From contig CANNHA010000006.1 of assembly GCA_947504275.1 (NCBI GenBank), forward strand, positions 1-44,642: a DNA stretch of 44,642 bases. The letters are read 5' to 3'. Positions 1 to 8,878 of the stretch are shown piece after piece. The position numbers and the translations under genes were made by a program. This DNA comes from Flavobacteriales bacterium. Its GTDB lineage: Bacteria > Bacteroidota > Bacteroidia > Flavobacteriales_D > Sanyastnellaceae. The notes under the pieces are model-generated. The model ran no database searches. It had not been told where the DNA came from and saw only the letters and a list, made by a program, of their open reading frames with translations. Positions within the stretch are counted from its first letter, which is position 1. The number at the start of each line of letters is the position of its first letter.

Positions 1-153
1 AAAATCACCATTGCTGAAGTAGAGGAATTGGTTCCTGCTGGCGAATTGGACCCTGACCACATACATACCCCTGGCATCTATGTGCATCGAATCTTCCAAG
101 GAAAGCGATACGAAAAAAGAATTGAACAAAGAACCACCCAAAAGCGCGCGTAA
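1..153 (+). CDS. scoA: 3-oxoacid CoA-transferase subunit A, C-terminal fragment
   Basis: The reading frame is open from the first base and ends at TAA 151-153, so only the last 50 residues are present. The tail reads VEELVPAGELDPDHIHTPG and then IYVHRIFQG, which is the characteristic C-terminus of the alpha subunit of succinyl-CoA:3-ketoacid CoA-transferase. The enzyme moves CoA between succinyl-CoA and acetoacetate in ketone-body and short-chain acid metabolism. The beta subunit starts two bases after this stop, so the two subunits are translated as a pair. The true start lies outside the window. An acetate/butyrate-type CoA-transferase of the same family cannot be excluded from this fragment. 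Confidence 0.88.
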   Translation, partial: KITIAEVEELVPAGELDPDHIHTPGIYVHRIFQGKRYEKRIEQRTTQKRA

Positions 154-155
154 AC

Positions 156-806
156 ATGTTGGATAAAAATGGAATTGCAAAAAGAATTGCATTAGAGGTC
201 AAGGACGGCATGTACGTCAACTTGGGCATTGGAATCCCCACATTGGTGGCCAATTATGTTCCCAATAACATTGAGGTAGTTCTGCAATCGGAAAATGGAC
301 TACTCGGAACCGGACCATTTCCCTTTGAAGGAGAAGAAGATGCCGATCTTATCAATGCTGGAAAACAAACAGTAACGACACTGCCTGGATCATCCTTCTT
401 TGACAGTGCGATGAGCTTTGGAATGATCAGGGCACAAAAAGTGGATTTGACCATTTTAGGCGCCATGGAAGTGAGTGAATTGGGAGACATTGCCAATTGG
501 AAAGTCCCCGGAAAAATGGTAAAAGGAATGGGCGGTGCCATGGATTTGGTAGCCTCTGCCAAAAACATCATTGTAGCCATGCAACATTGTGACAAAGCAG
601 GCCATTCCAAGCTTTTGCCGCAATGCACCCTTCCGCTCACTGGAATTCATTGCATCAAAAAAGTAGTCACCGATTTGGGTGTATTTGACATCAAAGATGG
701 CGCCTTTCATTTGCTAGAGAGAGCCCACGATGTCAGCATCGAAGAAATACAAGCCAAAACGGCTGGAAAGCTGGTCATTCCTGATGTTGTTGGTGTAATA
801 CATTAA
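156..806 (+). CDS. scoB: 3-oxoacid CoA-transferase subunit B
   Basis: This is a 216-residue protein, the usual length for the beta subunit. The family signature SENGLLGTGPFP lies at residues 45-56, and Glu46 is the expected catalytic glutamate that forms the glutamyl-CoA thioester. A glycine-rich GIGIPTLVANY segment precedes it. With ScoA it forms the cytoplasmic enzyme that exchanges CoA between succinyl-CoA and acetoacetate. The ATG sits two bases after the scoA stop, which supports translational coupling. A small hairpin overlaps the stop codon and probably ends the operon. The acceptor acid is inferred from family resemblance and has not been demonstrated. Confidence 0.93.
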   Translation: MLDKNGIAKRIALEVKDGMYVNLGIGIPTLVANYVPNNIEVVLQSENGLLGTGPFPFEGEEDADLINAGKQTVTTLPGSSFFDSAMSFGMIRAQKVDLTILGAMEVSELGDIANWKVPGKMVKGMGGAMDLVASAKNIIVAMQHCDKAGHSKLLPQCTLPLTGIHCIKKVVTDLGVFDIKDGAFHLLERAHDVSIEEIQAKTAGKLVIPDVVGVIH

Positions 807-830
807 GGGCTCTAGCCCTTTCTTTGCTGC
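805..830 (+). terminator. Probable terminator after scoAB
   Basis: The sequence AAGGGC-TCTA-GCCCTT (805-820) forms a six-base-pair stem with a four-base loop. It begins inside the scoB stop codon and is followed by a T-rich stretch. The stem is short, so termination may be inefficient. The next gene starts about 25 bases downstream. Confidence 0.5.
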
Positions 831-853
831 TGCTTTTTGCTTATCATTGCAGT

Positions 854-3800
854 ATGCGAAAAATGATATTGTTTGTTGTCCTAATCCAATCCGCTTGGAT
901 TTATGCACAACCCACTTTCCCTGTCAATGGAGCTCGAGAAAAGGAGGTGGTTCACACCGCCATCACTCATGCCACACTGCACATCAATGACGTGGAGGTA
1001 ATAAATAATGCTACACTTTTGTTTTACAAAGGTCGTATCATCAGCGCAGGCAGCAACCTAACATTGCCTGCAGGTACGGTAATATTGGATTACAGCAACA
1101 AACATATTTATCCGTCATTTGTTGACTTGTATAGCAACTACGGACAACCCGCCGTTGAGCAAGCGCAATGGTCACCATTTCCCAATCCTGATCGCAACAG
1201 GAAAGGCGCCTTTGGTTGGAATGATGCCATTCACGCAGATTATGCAGCCAGCTACCATTTCAACTACGATGAAGCCGCTGCCAATGATTTAATCAAAGCT
1301 GGCGTTGGTGCAGTGGTTACGCACAGAAAAGATGGAATAGTGAGAGGAAGCGGAGCCTTGGTTGCTTTAGATGACAACGAAAATATTGCACTATTAAAAT
1401 CCAATGTATCGGCTCATTATTCACTTGAAAAAGGCAGTAGCAAACAAGAATACCCATCCAGCTTGATGGGTTCAATCGCCCTTTTGCGTCAAACCTATTT
1501 CGACGCTGAATGGTACAAAAATCAAGGAATTCAACAAGAACGCAACCTCAGCTTAGAGTCGTTTTTACAATTACAACAATTCCCTTCCTTTTTTGAAACC
1601 GATGACAAATGGAACGCCATGCGCGCTGACAAGATTGGAGATGAAATGAAGGTGCAATACATCTTTAAAGGTTCCGGAAATGAATACCAAAGAATCCAAG
1701 AGATTGCAGCAACCAAAGGCTCATTCATCCTTCCTGTCAATTTTCCAGGACCGTATGATTTGATTGATCCCCTGCTAGCCAGACAAGTGCCTTTGGAAGA
1801 ATTGAAACATTGGGACTGGGCACCGGCTAACGCATCAACGCTCAAACAAGCTACCGTCCCTTTTGCCTTTACCACGGACGGATTGGACGACAAAAGCGCG
1901 TTCTTAAGTAACATCAGAAAGGCTGCCAAATATGGACTAGACGAATCCGATGTAATACGTGCTTTGTGTAAAAATCCAGCGCAATGGATCAACGCTTATG
2001 ACCAATTGGGCAGTTTGGAAAAAGGAAAATGGGCCAATTTCATCATTACCAATGAACCACTTCTTTCCAAAAAATGCAAGATTGAAGAAAACTGGGTGAT
2101 GGGAAAAAAACATGAGGTCAATGTCACCAAAGCCAATCCATGGTTGGGAACTTATTCGTTACAAACCGAAAACAACCAAGAAATAAAAGTTGTTGTAGAA
2201 GACAAACCACAAGGCGTGTTGGCCACTTGGATACAAGGCGCAGATACTTTGTCACAAAACAGCACTGTGAAAACCGATGACTCGCGCATTACCATTTCTT
2301 TAACCCCCAAGAGTGATAGTGCTGCTGTATCACAGCAATACTTGAGTTTACAAAAGCTCAATAGTAGTGTCACAGGATGGATGCTATTGGCACAAAATGG
2401 AGACAGCAAAAACATCAGCATCAATGGAAAATTTGATCCCAAAATCATTGAGTCCGACACCACCGTTGAAGCGATTGAAGAGTGGATCAACCCCATCACT
2501 GAAATGACCTACCCCTTTGGTGCTTATGGCAGAACAGCATTACCTGCGCAAGAAACGGTGTGGATCAAAAACGGAACTTTGTGGACCAATGAGAAAGATG
2601 GCATTATCAAAGGTGATCTTTTAATACAAAATGGAAAAATCCTGCAAGTAGGCAAAGTAACACCTCCTGCAGGAGTGAATGTCACCAGCATAGACGCCAC
2701 AGGTAAACACATTACATGTGGAATCATTGACGAGCACAGTCACATTGCTTTGATGTCCGTCAATGAGCACGCGCAGACCTCCAGTGCAGAGGTTGAAGAA
2801 GCTCGCGTTGTTTGGCCAGAGGACATCGATATCTATCGTCAATTGGCTGGCGGTGTTACATCTTCACAGTTGTTGCATGGAAGTGCCAATGCTATCGGCG
2901 GACAAAGCGCATTGATTAAGACCAGATGGGGTGTCAACCATGAGGAAATGTTGATAGAAAATGCTCCAGGATTTATCAAATTTGCCTTAGGCGAAAATGT
3001 CAAACACAGCAACGCCGGCGATTTCAATAGCATTCGTTTTCCGCAAACCAGAATGGGCGTTGAACAAGTGTATTATGATCATTTTCACCAAGCGCGTGAA
3101 TATGGCAACGAATGGAAAAATTACAATTTGTCTTTAAAGTCAAAAACAAAATTGCCCAAACCCAGGGTTGATTTGGAGAAACAGGCTTTATTGGAAATCC
3201 TGGAAGGCAAGCGATTCATCACCTGCCACAGTTATGTTCAAAGTGAAATCAACATGCTGATGCACATGGCGGACAGCATGGGAATCAAAATCAATACCTT
3301 CACCCATATTTTAGAAGGGTACAAAGTAGCCGATAAAATGAAAGCGCATGGTGCAGCAGCCTCATCTTTTAGCGACTGGTGGGCATACAAAATGGAAGTA
3401 AGAGACGCGATACCCTTCAACGGCGCGTTGATGCACAGAGAAGGCATTGTAGTGGCCTTCAATTCAGATGATGCAGAAATGGCCAGAAGATTAAACCAAG
3501 AAGCGGCTAAAGCGGTAAAGTATGGTAATCTTACCGAGGAAGAAGCTTGGAAGTTTGTGACACTCAACCCCGCCAAAATGCTTCATCTGGATGACAGAAT
3601 GGGATCTTTAAAAGCAGGCAAAGATGCGGATGTTGTCATCTGGAATACCAGTCCATTGAGTGTTTATGCCATGGCAGAAAAAACATTTGTGGATGGAAGA
3701 TGCTATTTTGATCGTGAAGAAGATGGCTTCCTGCACCAAGAAGAATGGAATGATCGCAAAGCCTTGATGGATGCGATGCAAAAGGCCATCATCAATGGGG

Positions 3801-3904
3801 AAACACCGCAAAAACCCAAAGGGAGAAAGCGTCGTCATTTCCATTGCGACAGTACCGGAGATTTGTATCACTTTGAAGAACATGACCATGAAAACCACCA
3901 CTAA
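854..3904 (+). CDS. Secreted two-module amidohydrolase-family protein
   Basis: The preferred start is ATG 854, which gives a clean signal peptide (MRKMILFVVLIQSAWIYAQ). The frame extends upstream only to a TTG at 824. The 1016-residue protein has two amidohydrolase-like modules. The first (about residues 25-440) opens with a beta-sandwich cap but reads IYPSFVDLYSNYG where the HxH metal motif should be, so it looks catalytically dead. The second (about 575-985) keeps the metal ligands: His628 and His630 in DEHSHIA, His792 in TCHSY, His818 in THILEG and Asp872 in NSDD. The last 25 residues are very rich in His and acidic residues. It resembles imidazolonepropionase-like periplasmic amidohydrolases of Bacteroidota. 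The substrate is unknown. It overlaps the next gene, a shorter relative. Confidence 0.88.
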   Translation: MRKMILFVVLIQSAWIYAQPTFPVNGAREKEVVHTAITHATLHINDVEVINNATLLFYKGRIISAGSNLTLPAGTVILDYSNKHIYPSFVDLYSNYGQPAVEQAQWSPFPNPDRNRKGAFGWNDAIHADYAASYHFNYDEAAANDLIKAGVGAVVTHRKDGIVRGSGALVALDDNENIALLKSNVSAHYSLEKGSSKQEYPSSLMGSIALLRQTYFDAEWYKNQGIQQERNLSLESFLQLQQFPSFFETDDKWNAMRADKIGDEMKVQYIFKGSGNEYQRIQEIAATKGSFILPVNFPGPYDLIDPLLARQVPLEELKHWDWAPANASTLKQATVPFAFTTDGLDDKSAFLSNIRKAAKYGLDESDVIRALCKNPAQWINAYDQLGSLEKGKWANFIITNEPLLSKKCKIEENWVMGKKHEVNVTKANPWLGTYSLQTENNQEIKVVVEDKPQGVLATWIQGADTLSQNSTVKTDDSRITISLTPKSDSAAVSQQYLSLQKLNSSVTGWMLLAQNGDSKNISINGKFDPKIIESDTTVEAIEEWINPITEMTYPFGAYGRTALPAQETVWIKNGTLWTNEKDGIIKGDLLIQNGKILQVGKVTPPAGVNVTSIDATGKHITCGIIDEHSHIALMSVNEHAQTSSAEVEEARVVWPEDIDIYRQLAGGVTSSQLLHGSANAIGGQSALIKTRWGVNHEEMLIENAPGFIKFALGENVKHSNAGDFNSIRFPQTRMGVEQVYYDHFHQAREYGNEWKNYNLSLKSKTKLPKPRVDLEKQALLEILEGKRFITCHSYVQSEINMLMHMADSMGIKINTFTHILEGYKVADKMKAHGAAASSFSDWWAYKMEVRDAIPFNGALMHREGIVVAFNSDDAEMARRLNQEAAKAVKYGNLTEEEAWKFVTLNPAKMLHLDDRMGSLKAGKDADVVIWNTSPLSVYAMAEKTFVDGRCYFDREEDGFLHQEEWNDRKALMDAMQKAIINGETPQKPKGRKRRHFHCDSTGDLYHFEEHDHENHH

Positions 3905-5186
3905 GATTTTAAGCATTTGCTTTGCATTGATGAGCTGCATCGCGCAAGCGCAATATTCGCCAGCACCTAAGCAATCCAAGTCTATTCTCATCCTGAACGT
4001 GGTGGCACATCTGGGCAATGGTCAGGTGATAGACAATGCCGCCATTGGGTTCAAAGAGGGCAAAATAGTTTTGGTTGCGGATTCCCGCACCATCAGATTG
4101 GCTCCGGACGCATATGATGAAATTATCAATGCCAGTGAACAACACTTGTATCCAGGATTTATCGCTCCCGCTATCAATCTTGGATTGATTGAAATGGAGG
4201 CCGTTCGTGCTACCAGCGACTTTTATGAGGTGGGAGATTACAACCCGCACATCCGCTCACTCATTGCATTCAATACCGACTCTGAAATATTGCCCACCGT
4301 ACGCAGCAATGGTGTCTTGATTACACAAGTAACACCCAAAGGCGGGACCATTTCAGGCACCTCATCCATTGTGCACTTGGACGCTTGGAACTGGGAAGAT
4401 GCCGTGGTTAGGACCAACGATGGCATACACGTGAATTGGCCATACCCCTACCGTCGTTCTTCAGGTGGGTTGGAAATCAACAAAGGTTATTCGGAAGAAG
4501 TGGACGGGCTAGGTCTTTACTTTGAAGCATGCAGAGCATATTGCAGTATGCCACAGCAAAGCGAGGTAGATCCAAGAATGGAAGCCATGTGTCCAGTCAT
4601 AGAAGGTGACGCTACTTGGTATGTTCATGCAGAAGATGAACGTCAAATTACGGAAGCGGTAAATTTCAAACAAAAACACAAAATACCAGAAATGGTTATC
4701 GTTGGTGGCTATGATGCAGCCTGGGTTGCTCCGTTGCTCAAAGAAAATAATATCCCCGTGATGATACCACGCGTTCACAGCTTACCCCGTTTTTCCGGTG
4801 ATGAAATAGATGCTCCATTTACCTTAGCCAAACGCTTGCACGATGCTGGAGTTATTTTCTGTTTCCAAAATGCTGGAGACATGGAGGCCATGAATTCGCG
4901 CAACCTACCCTTCTTGGCAGGAACCGCAGTTGGATACGGTCTGCCCTATGAAGCAGCTGTTCAAGCATTAACTTTGGATGCTGCCAAAATCCTCAAGATT
5001 GATGCAAATTATGGAAGTATTGAATTGGGCAAAAGTGCCACTTTCTTTATTTCTGAAGGGGATGCATTGGACATGAAAACCAACAACTTGGTTCGTGCGT
5101 TCATTGACGGACGCGACATCACTATCCGCAACAAACAAGTGGACTTGTACGAGAAATACCAGCGCAAATACGGCCAAATCAAATAA
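3888..5186 (+). CDS. Secreted amidohydrolase-like protein lacking the HxH motif
   Basis: ATG 3888 gives a 432-residue protein with a signal peptide (MKTTTKILSICFALMSCIAQ). ATG 3882, two codons upstream, is equally possible. Either start lies inside the last codons of the preceding gene, so the two are translationally coupled. The amidohydrolase architecture is visible: an N-terminal cap, a barrel, and a C-terminal segment in which ALTLDAAKILKID and LGKSATFFI are typical of the family. At the expected metal site it reads LYPGFIAPAINLG with no histidines, and no clear later His ligands remain. It is therefore probably non-catalytic, perhaps a partner of the larger amidohydrolase. That role is inference from pairing and sequence, and the substrate is unknown. 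Confidence 0.87.
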   Translation: MKTTTKILSICFALMSCIAQAQYSPAPKQSKSILILNVVAHLGNGQVIDNAAIGFKEGKIVLVADSRTIRLAPDAYDEIINASEQHLYPGFIAPAINLGLIEMEAVRATSDFYEVGDYNPHIRSLIAFNTDSEILPTVRSNGVLITQVTPKGGTISGTSSIVHLDAWNWEDAVVRTNDGIHVNWPYPYRRSSGGLEINKGYSEEVDGLGLYFEACRAYCSMPQQSEVDPRMEAMCPVIEGDATWYVHAEDERQITEAVNFKQKHKIPEMVIVGGYDAAWVAPLLKENNIPVMIPRVHSLPRFSGDEIDAPFTLAKRLHDAGVIFCFQNAGDMEAMNSRNLPFLAGTAVGYGLPYEAAVQALTLDAAKILKIDANYGSIELGKSATFFISEGDALDMKTNNLVRAFIDGRDITIRNKQVDLYEKYQRKYGQIK

Positions 5187-5287
5187 GCGCCATCTTTTGC
5201 GTTAACGTTACAATGTTGATTATTCTCTCAAACGACTGAATAAGCAAGGGACTTGTGGATTTTCTTTGGTACTGCTAATCAATACGC

Positions 5288-6292
5288 ATGAATGTCATTG
5301 TACCCATGGCGGGCATGGGCAAGCGCCTTCGCCCGCATACTCTAACCACTCCAAAACCGCTGATTCACGTGGCTGGAAAGCCCATTGTGCAGCGTTTGGT
5401 TGAAGAAATTTGCAAAGTGAGCCACCAAAAGGTTGAGCACATTGCCTTTGTTACCGGACGATTTGGTGAAACGGCTGAGCAACACCTGCTTGAAGTAGCC
5501 AACACCTTAGGCGCCAAGGGAAGCATCCATTACCAAGACCAAGCTTTGGGGACTGCGCATGCTGTGCTTTGCGCTGCAGAGCATCTTGAGGGTCCTGTAA
5601 CCGTTGCCTTTGCCGATACATTATTCAAAGCCAATTTCGAATTGGATCAAAATGCCGATGGGGTTTTGTGGGTGCAGAAAATAGACGACCCCAGACAGTT
5701 TGGTGTTGTTGTCACAGATGACAACGGAAAAATATTGGAATTTGTCGAAAAACCACAGCAGTTTGTCAGTGACTTGGCGATGATCGGTATCTACTATTTC
5801 AAAGATGGTCTATGGCTGAGAAGAGAGTTGCAATATCTAGTAGACAACAACATCACCAATGGCGGAGAGTACCAGCTACCCGATGCCCTGAGGAACATGA
5901 TGAAACAAGGCGCTAGCTTCACACCCGGCACCGTCAATGATTGGATGGACTGCGGAAACAAAGCTGCTGTCGTTGAAACCAATCAAAAAATATTGGGTTA
6001 TGAACCACAATATGCCCAAGCACAAACTTTGGGAGAGAATAGTCAAATTATCCCTCCTTGTTTTATTGCGGATGATGTGGTGTTGAAAAATGCAATTGTT
6101 GGACCATATGTCTCTTTGGAAAAAGGCGTAAAAATCATCAACACCAAAATTGAAAACGCCATAGTCAATGCGCAAACCGTAATTGCAGAATCCAACATTG
6201 AAAATGCAATGATTGGTTCAAACTGTCACATCAGACATTACTCGGGCGACTTGAATTTGGGTGACTTTTCTACCGTAGGCAACATTGAATAA
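5288..6292 (+). CDS. Sugar-phosphate nucleotidyltransferase (RmlA/GlmU-like)
   Basis: This 334-residue protein opens with MNVIVPMAGMGKRLRPHTLT, the nucleotide-binding signature of NTP-transferases that make NDP-sugars from a sugar 1-phosphate. Further support comes from TTPKPLIHVAGKPI, the EFVEKPQQF segment and GGEYQLPDAL. The C-terminal 90 residues (PCFIADDVVLKNAIVGPYVS onward) have the hexapeptide-like spacing of a left-handed beta-helix, without an obvious acetyltransferase active site. Which sugar and nucleotide it uses cannot be read from the sequence. It is the first gene of a cluster with a TPR lipoprotein, a DUF4292 lipoprotein and an EnvC-like protein. The next gene overlaps its stop, so co-expression is likely. 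Confidence 0.85.
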   Translation: MNVIVPMAGMGKRLRPHTLTTPKPLIHVAGKPIVQRLVEEICKVSHQKVEHIAFVTGRFGETAEQHLLEVANTLGAKGSIHYQDQALGTAHAVLCAAEHLEGPVTVAFADTLFKANFELDQNADGVLWVQKIDDPRQFGVVVTDDNGKILEFVEKPQQFVSDLAMIGIYYFKDGLWLRRELQYLVDNNITNGGEYQLPDALRNMMKQGASFTPGTVNDWMDCGNKAAVVETNQKILGYEPQYAQAQTLGENSQIIPPCFIADDVVLKNAIVGPYVSLEKGVKIINTKIENAIVNAQTVIAESNIENAMIGSNCHIRHYSGDLNLGDFSTVGNIE

Positions 6293-7970
6293 AATCACCC
6301 TACATATCATTCTTGGGTCTATCCTGCTTTTCAGCAGTTGTGCTAAAAAACAATCCAGTATTTTTCTTTCCAAGGAAAAAGCCAAAGAAGCGAACGATCA
6401 GTTTTTCAAAGGCATCGAATTGAAAAACAATGCCAAGTGGGAACAGTCTGTCAAAGCCTTTGAGAACTATCTGGTTATTTTACCCAATGAGGCCGCCGCG
6501 CACTATGAAGTTGCACGGATTCAAAGGGAACAGTTGCTAATACCGGAAATGGCGCTAATGCATGCCAAGCGGGCTGTTGAAATAGACAAGAACAACAAGT
6601 GGTACGGATTGGAATACGCCAGATGCTTGGGCGCCAACAATCAATGGTCACAAAGCACCAAGCAATACCAAGCGCTCATCAAACAAGACCCTGCATGGAC
6701 ATTGCCTTTGCTTGAATTGTCTGAAACTTGCTCCAGAAATGGAGAGTTGAGACAAGCCATAGAAGCGCTGGATCAATTGGAAAAAGTCAATGGCATCGAC
6801 CCTTATATATCACGCTTAAAACAAGAACTATATATTCAACTGAAAGATATAGATGCAGCCGGTCTTGAACTTGAAAAACTAGCATTGGCATTTCCAGAAG
6901 AAACAGACTTCACCATGCAGGCTGTAGAGTTTTATTTGGGCACCAATGCCAATCAAAAGGCATTAAACTTGATCAATAAAAATCCGCACACGCCTGAAAG
7001 TCAAAAGGCCTTTCTGCAATACAAAATCCTATCAAAAGATCCCAAGGCACATCCTCAGGATATTCTATTGGCTTTGGATAAAGCGTTGGACATGCCGGGT
7101 ATAGCAATAGATCAACGCATCAATGCGCTGGCCCCTTTTGTATACAGTGAGAACATACAAGAAGAATGGAAAACCATCATAGAACGTTGCATTGAAAAAA
7201 CATTGATTGCTTTTCCGCGAGAAGCCAAGGCACACTCATTGGCTGGTGATTTCTATGCGTTGAATAATAATACAACCAAAGCAATAGAATCGTACCTAAA
7301 TACAGTTCAACTTGACCCCTCCAAAAAAGTAGTTTGGATAGCACTATTGGGCATGTTTGAGGAAAATCCTAGCTCATCGGCAACACAATATTACGATCTT
7401 TCACAAGAAGCCTATAATCTCTTTCCGTTTGCCGCGGAATTCAGAAATCAAGCTGCACAAGCCCTTTTCCGAATGGGTGAGTATCAAAGGTGTGTAGAAG
7501 AGTGTAATGCGGGTCTGGCCATAGTCCTAGACGATCCAGCAATAGAATCAGGTTTATACCTGATGAAACTATTTAGTTATGCGGCAATGAGTGATCAAAA
7601 AAACGCGCTCTTTCAAGGACAAGCAATGATGAAAAAAATAAACATCATGACCACAGTTTCAGTCTTACAAATGGGATGGATCAACGAGTTCTTCTCCCTA
7701 AACATTCCTGGGCTTGAAGACCAAGTGATTGTTTTAATCAATAACCAAATTACTGGATACGAAATCACACTGCATGCGCTAAGAATGAGAAAAGGTGAAA
7801 ACATCGCTGAATCTGAATTTGACAAAAATAGTTTTTTTGATGCCTTGAATGCCGCCAAGTATTTCACTGAGAAAAAAGACAACAATACAGCTTGCAAATT
7901 CTTATCGGAGGCCAAGAAAAAAATGCCATTCAATAATTGGCTGAACCAAATCAATCCCGAATGTCCCTAA
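6285..7970 (+). CDS. TPR-repeat lipoprotein
   Basis: This is a 561-residue protein made largely of helical tetratricopeptide-like repeats, for example AKWEQSVKAFENYL near residue 52 and later segments such as TKAIESYLNTVQLDP. The N-terminus MNKITLHIILGSILLFSSC is a lipoprotein signal with Cys19 as the lipidated residue. The start appears to be TTG 6285, overlapping the upstream stop by eight bases. The first in-frame Met codons downstream are past residue 80 and would remove the lipobox. The protein is probably anchored in the envelope as a protein-interaction scaffold. It overlaps the DUF4292 gene at its 3' end. Specific partners are unknown. Confidence 0.85.
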   Translation: MNKITLHIILGSILLFSSCAKKQSSIFLSKEKAKEANDQFFKGIELKNNAKWEQSVKAFENYLVILPNEAAAHYEVARIQREQLLIPEMALMHAKRAVEIDKNNKWYGLEYARCLGANNQWSQSTKQYQALIKQDPAWTLPLLELSETCSRNGELRQAIEALDQLEKVNGIDPYISRLKQELYIQLKDIDAAGLELEKLALAFPEETDFTMQAVEFYLGTNANQKALNLINKNPHTPESQKAFLQYKILSKDPKAHPQDILLALDKALDMPGIAIDQRINALAPFVYSENIQEEWKTIIERCIEKTLIAFPREAKAHSLAGDFYALNNNTTKAIESYLNTVQLDPSKKVVWIALLGMFEENPSSSATQYYDLSQEAYNLFPFAAEFRNQAAQALFRMGEYQRCVEECNAGLAIVLDDPAIESGLYLMKLFSYAAMSDQKNALFQGQAMMKKINIMTTVSVLQMGWINEFFSLNIPGLEDQVIVLINNQITGYEITLHALRMRKGENIAESEFDKNSFFDALNAAKYFTEKKDNNTACKFLSEAKKKMPFNNWLNQINPECP

Positions 7971-8878
7971 AGCACCTCTCCCTTATAATAATTTCATTGC
8001 TCGTCTTGATGGGATGTCGACCATCCAAAAGCATAGGCATTCTGGAGGAGAATATTCGTCCCAAGCCAGCCATGATGATTTTAAAACAAAACGAAAAAAG
8101 CTGGCAGGAATACAAGCAGTTGGGGATGAAAATCGAAGGGTACACATTGAACAAAGAAGACAATGTTGACTTTAAAGCCAACATCAGAATCAACAGAGAT
8201 AGTGCCATTTGGATGAGTATTTCACCTGCATTGGGTATAGAAATAGCCAGAGTTTTGGTGCTCAATGACAGTGTTAAAGTATTATCCAAAATACCCGACA
8301 ATAAGTTTGCATATATCAGTGATATTGCTGCTTTGGAAGAGTTTTTACATTTCGATTTGGATCTGGAAGATTTGGAAAATCTGTTGGCGGGTCGACCACT
8401 GGGAATTGATCGCGTTGGTGGAAAATTCAAATCAGAAGTAGAGGATAATCAATACCTGATTGCTACCCGATACAAGCGCCGCATCAAAAAATCGATGGCC
8501 ATCATTCAGCACAACAATGACACGCTAGAAACAGATCTCGACAAAAACAAAAACCGCGACAAAAGAAGACAACAAAGATTAGAAGAAGATGGACTTATTC
8601 TGTCCAAATATTGGTTTGACCCAATTTACTTTACTTTAAATCGCTGTCTGTTTCAAGACTTAATGAACAATAGAGAAATTGAAATAAAATACAAAACCTG
8701 GCACATTGAGGAAAGCGAAAGCAATATTGCGCCTTACCCAGAAGTTGTTGAGGTATCAGTAAAAGACAATGACAAACAATTTGTTTTTGGCTGGAGCGTT
8801 AACAAATGGGTCACGGATAGAACATTTGAATATCCGTTTGAAGTGCCCGAGGGGTATGAAGTGAAAAAGAAATTATGA
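7961..8878 (+). CDS. DUF4292 lipoprotein
   Basis: ATG 7961 gives 305 residues beginning MSLKHLSLIIISLLVLMGC, a lipoprotein signal peptide with Cys19 as the modified residue. A longer frame from TTG 7937 lacks support, because it would put extra residues ahead of a complete signal. The body matches the DUF4292 family as I know it, including the KIEGYTLNKEDNVDFKANIR segment and the DSAIWMSISPALGIEIARVL segment. The fold is thought to resemble the LolA/LolB lipoprotein-binding beta-sheet. The gene overlaps the TPR gene upstream by ten bases and the EnvC-like gene downstream by four (ATGA). This gene order recurs in Bacteroidota and suggests an envelope or lipoprotein role, which is inference. 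Confidence 0.86.
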   Translation: MSLKHLSLIIISLLVLMGCRPSKSIGILEENIRPKPAMMILKQNEKSWQEYKQLGMKIEGYTLNKEDNVDFKANIRINRDSAIWMSISPALGIEIARVLVLNDSVKVLSKIPDNKFAYISDIAALEEFLHFDLDLEDLENLLAGRPLGIDRVGGKFKSEVEDNQYLIATRYKRRIKKSMAIIQHNNDTLETDLDKNKNRDKRRQQRLEEDGLILSKYWFDPIYFTLNRCLFQDLMNNREIEIKYKTWHIEESESNIAPYPEVVEVSVKDNDKQFVFGWSVNKWVTDRTFEYPFEVPEGYEVKKKL

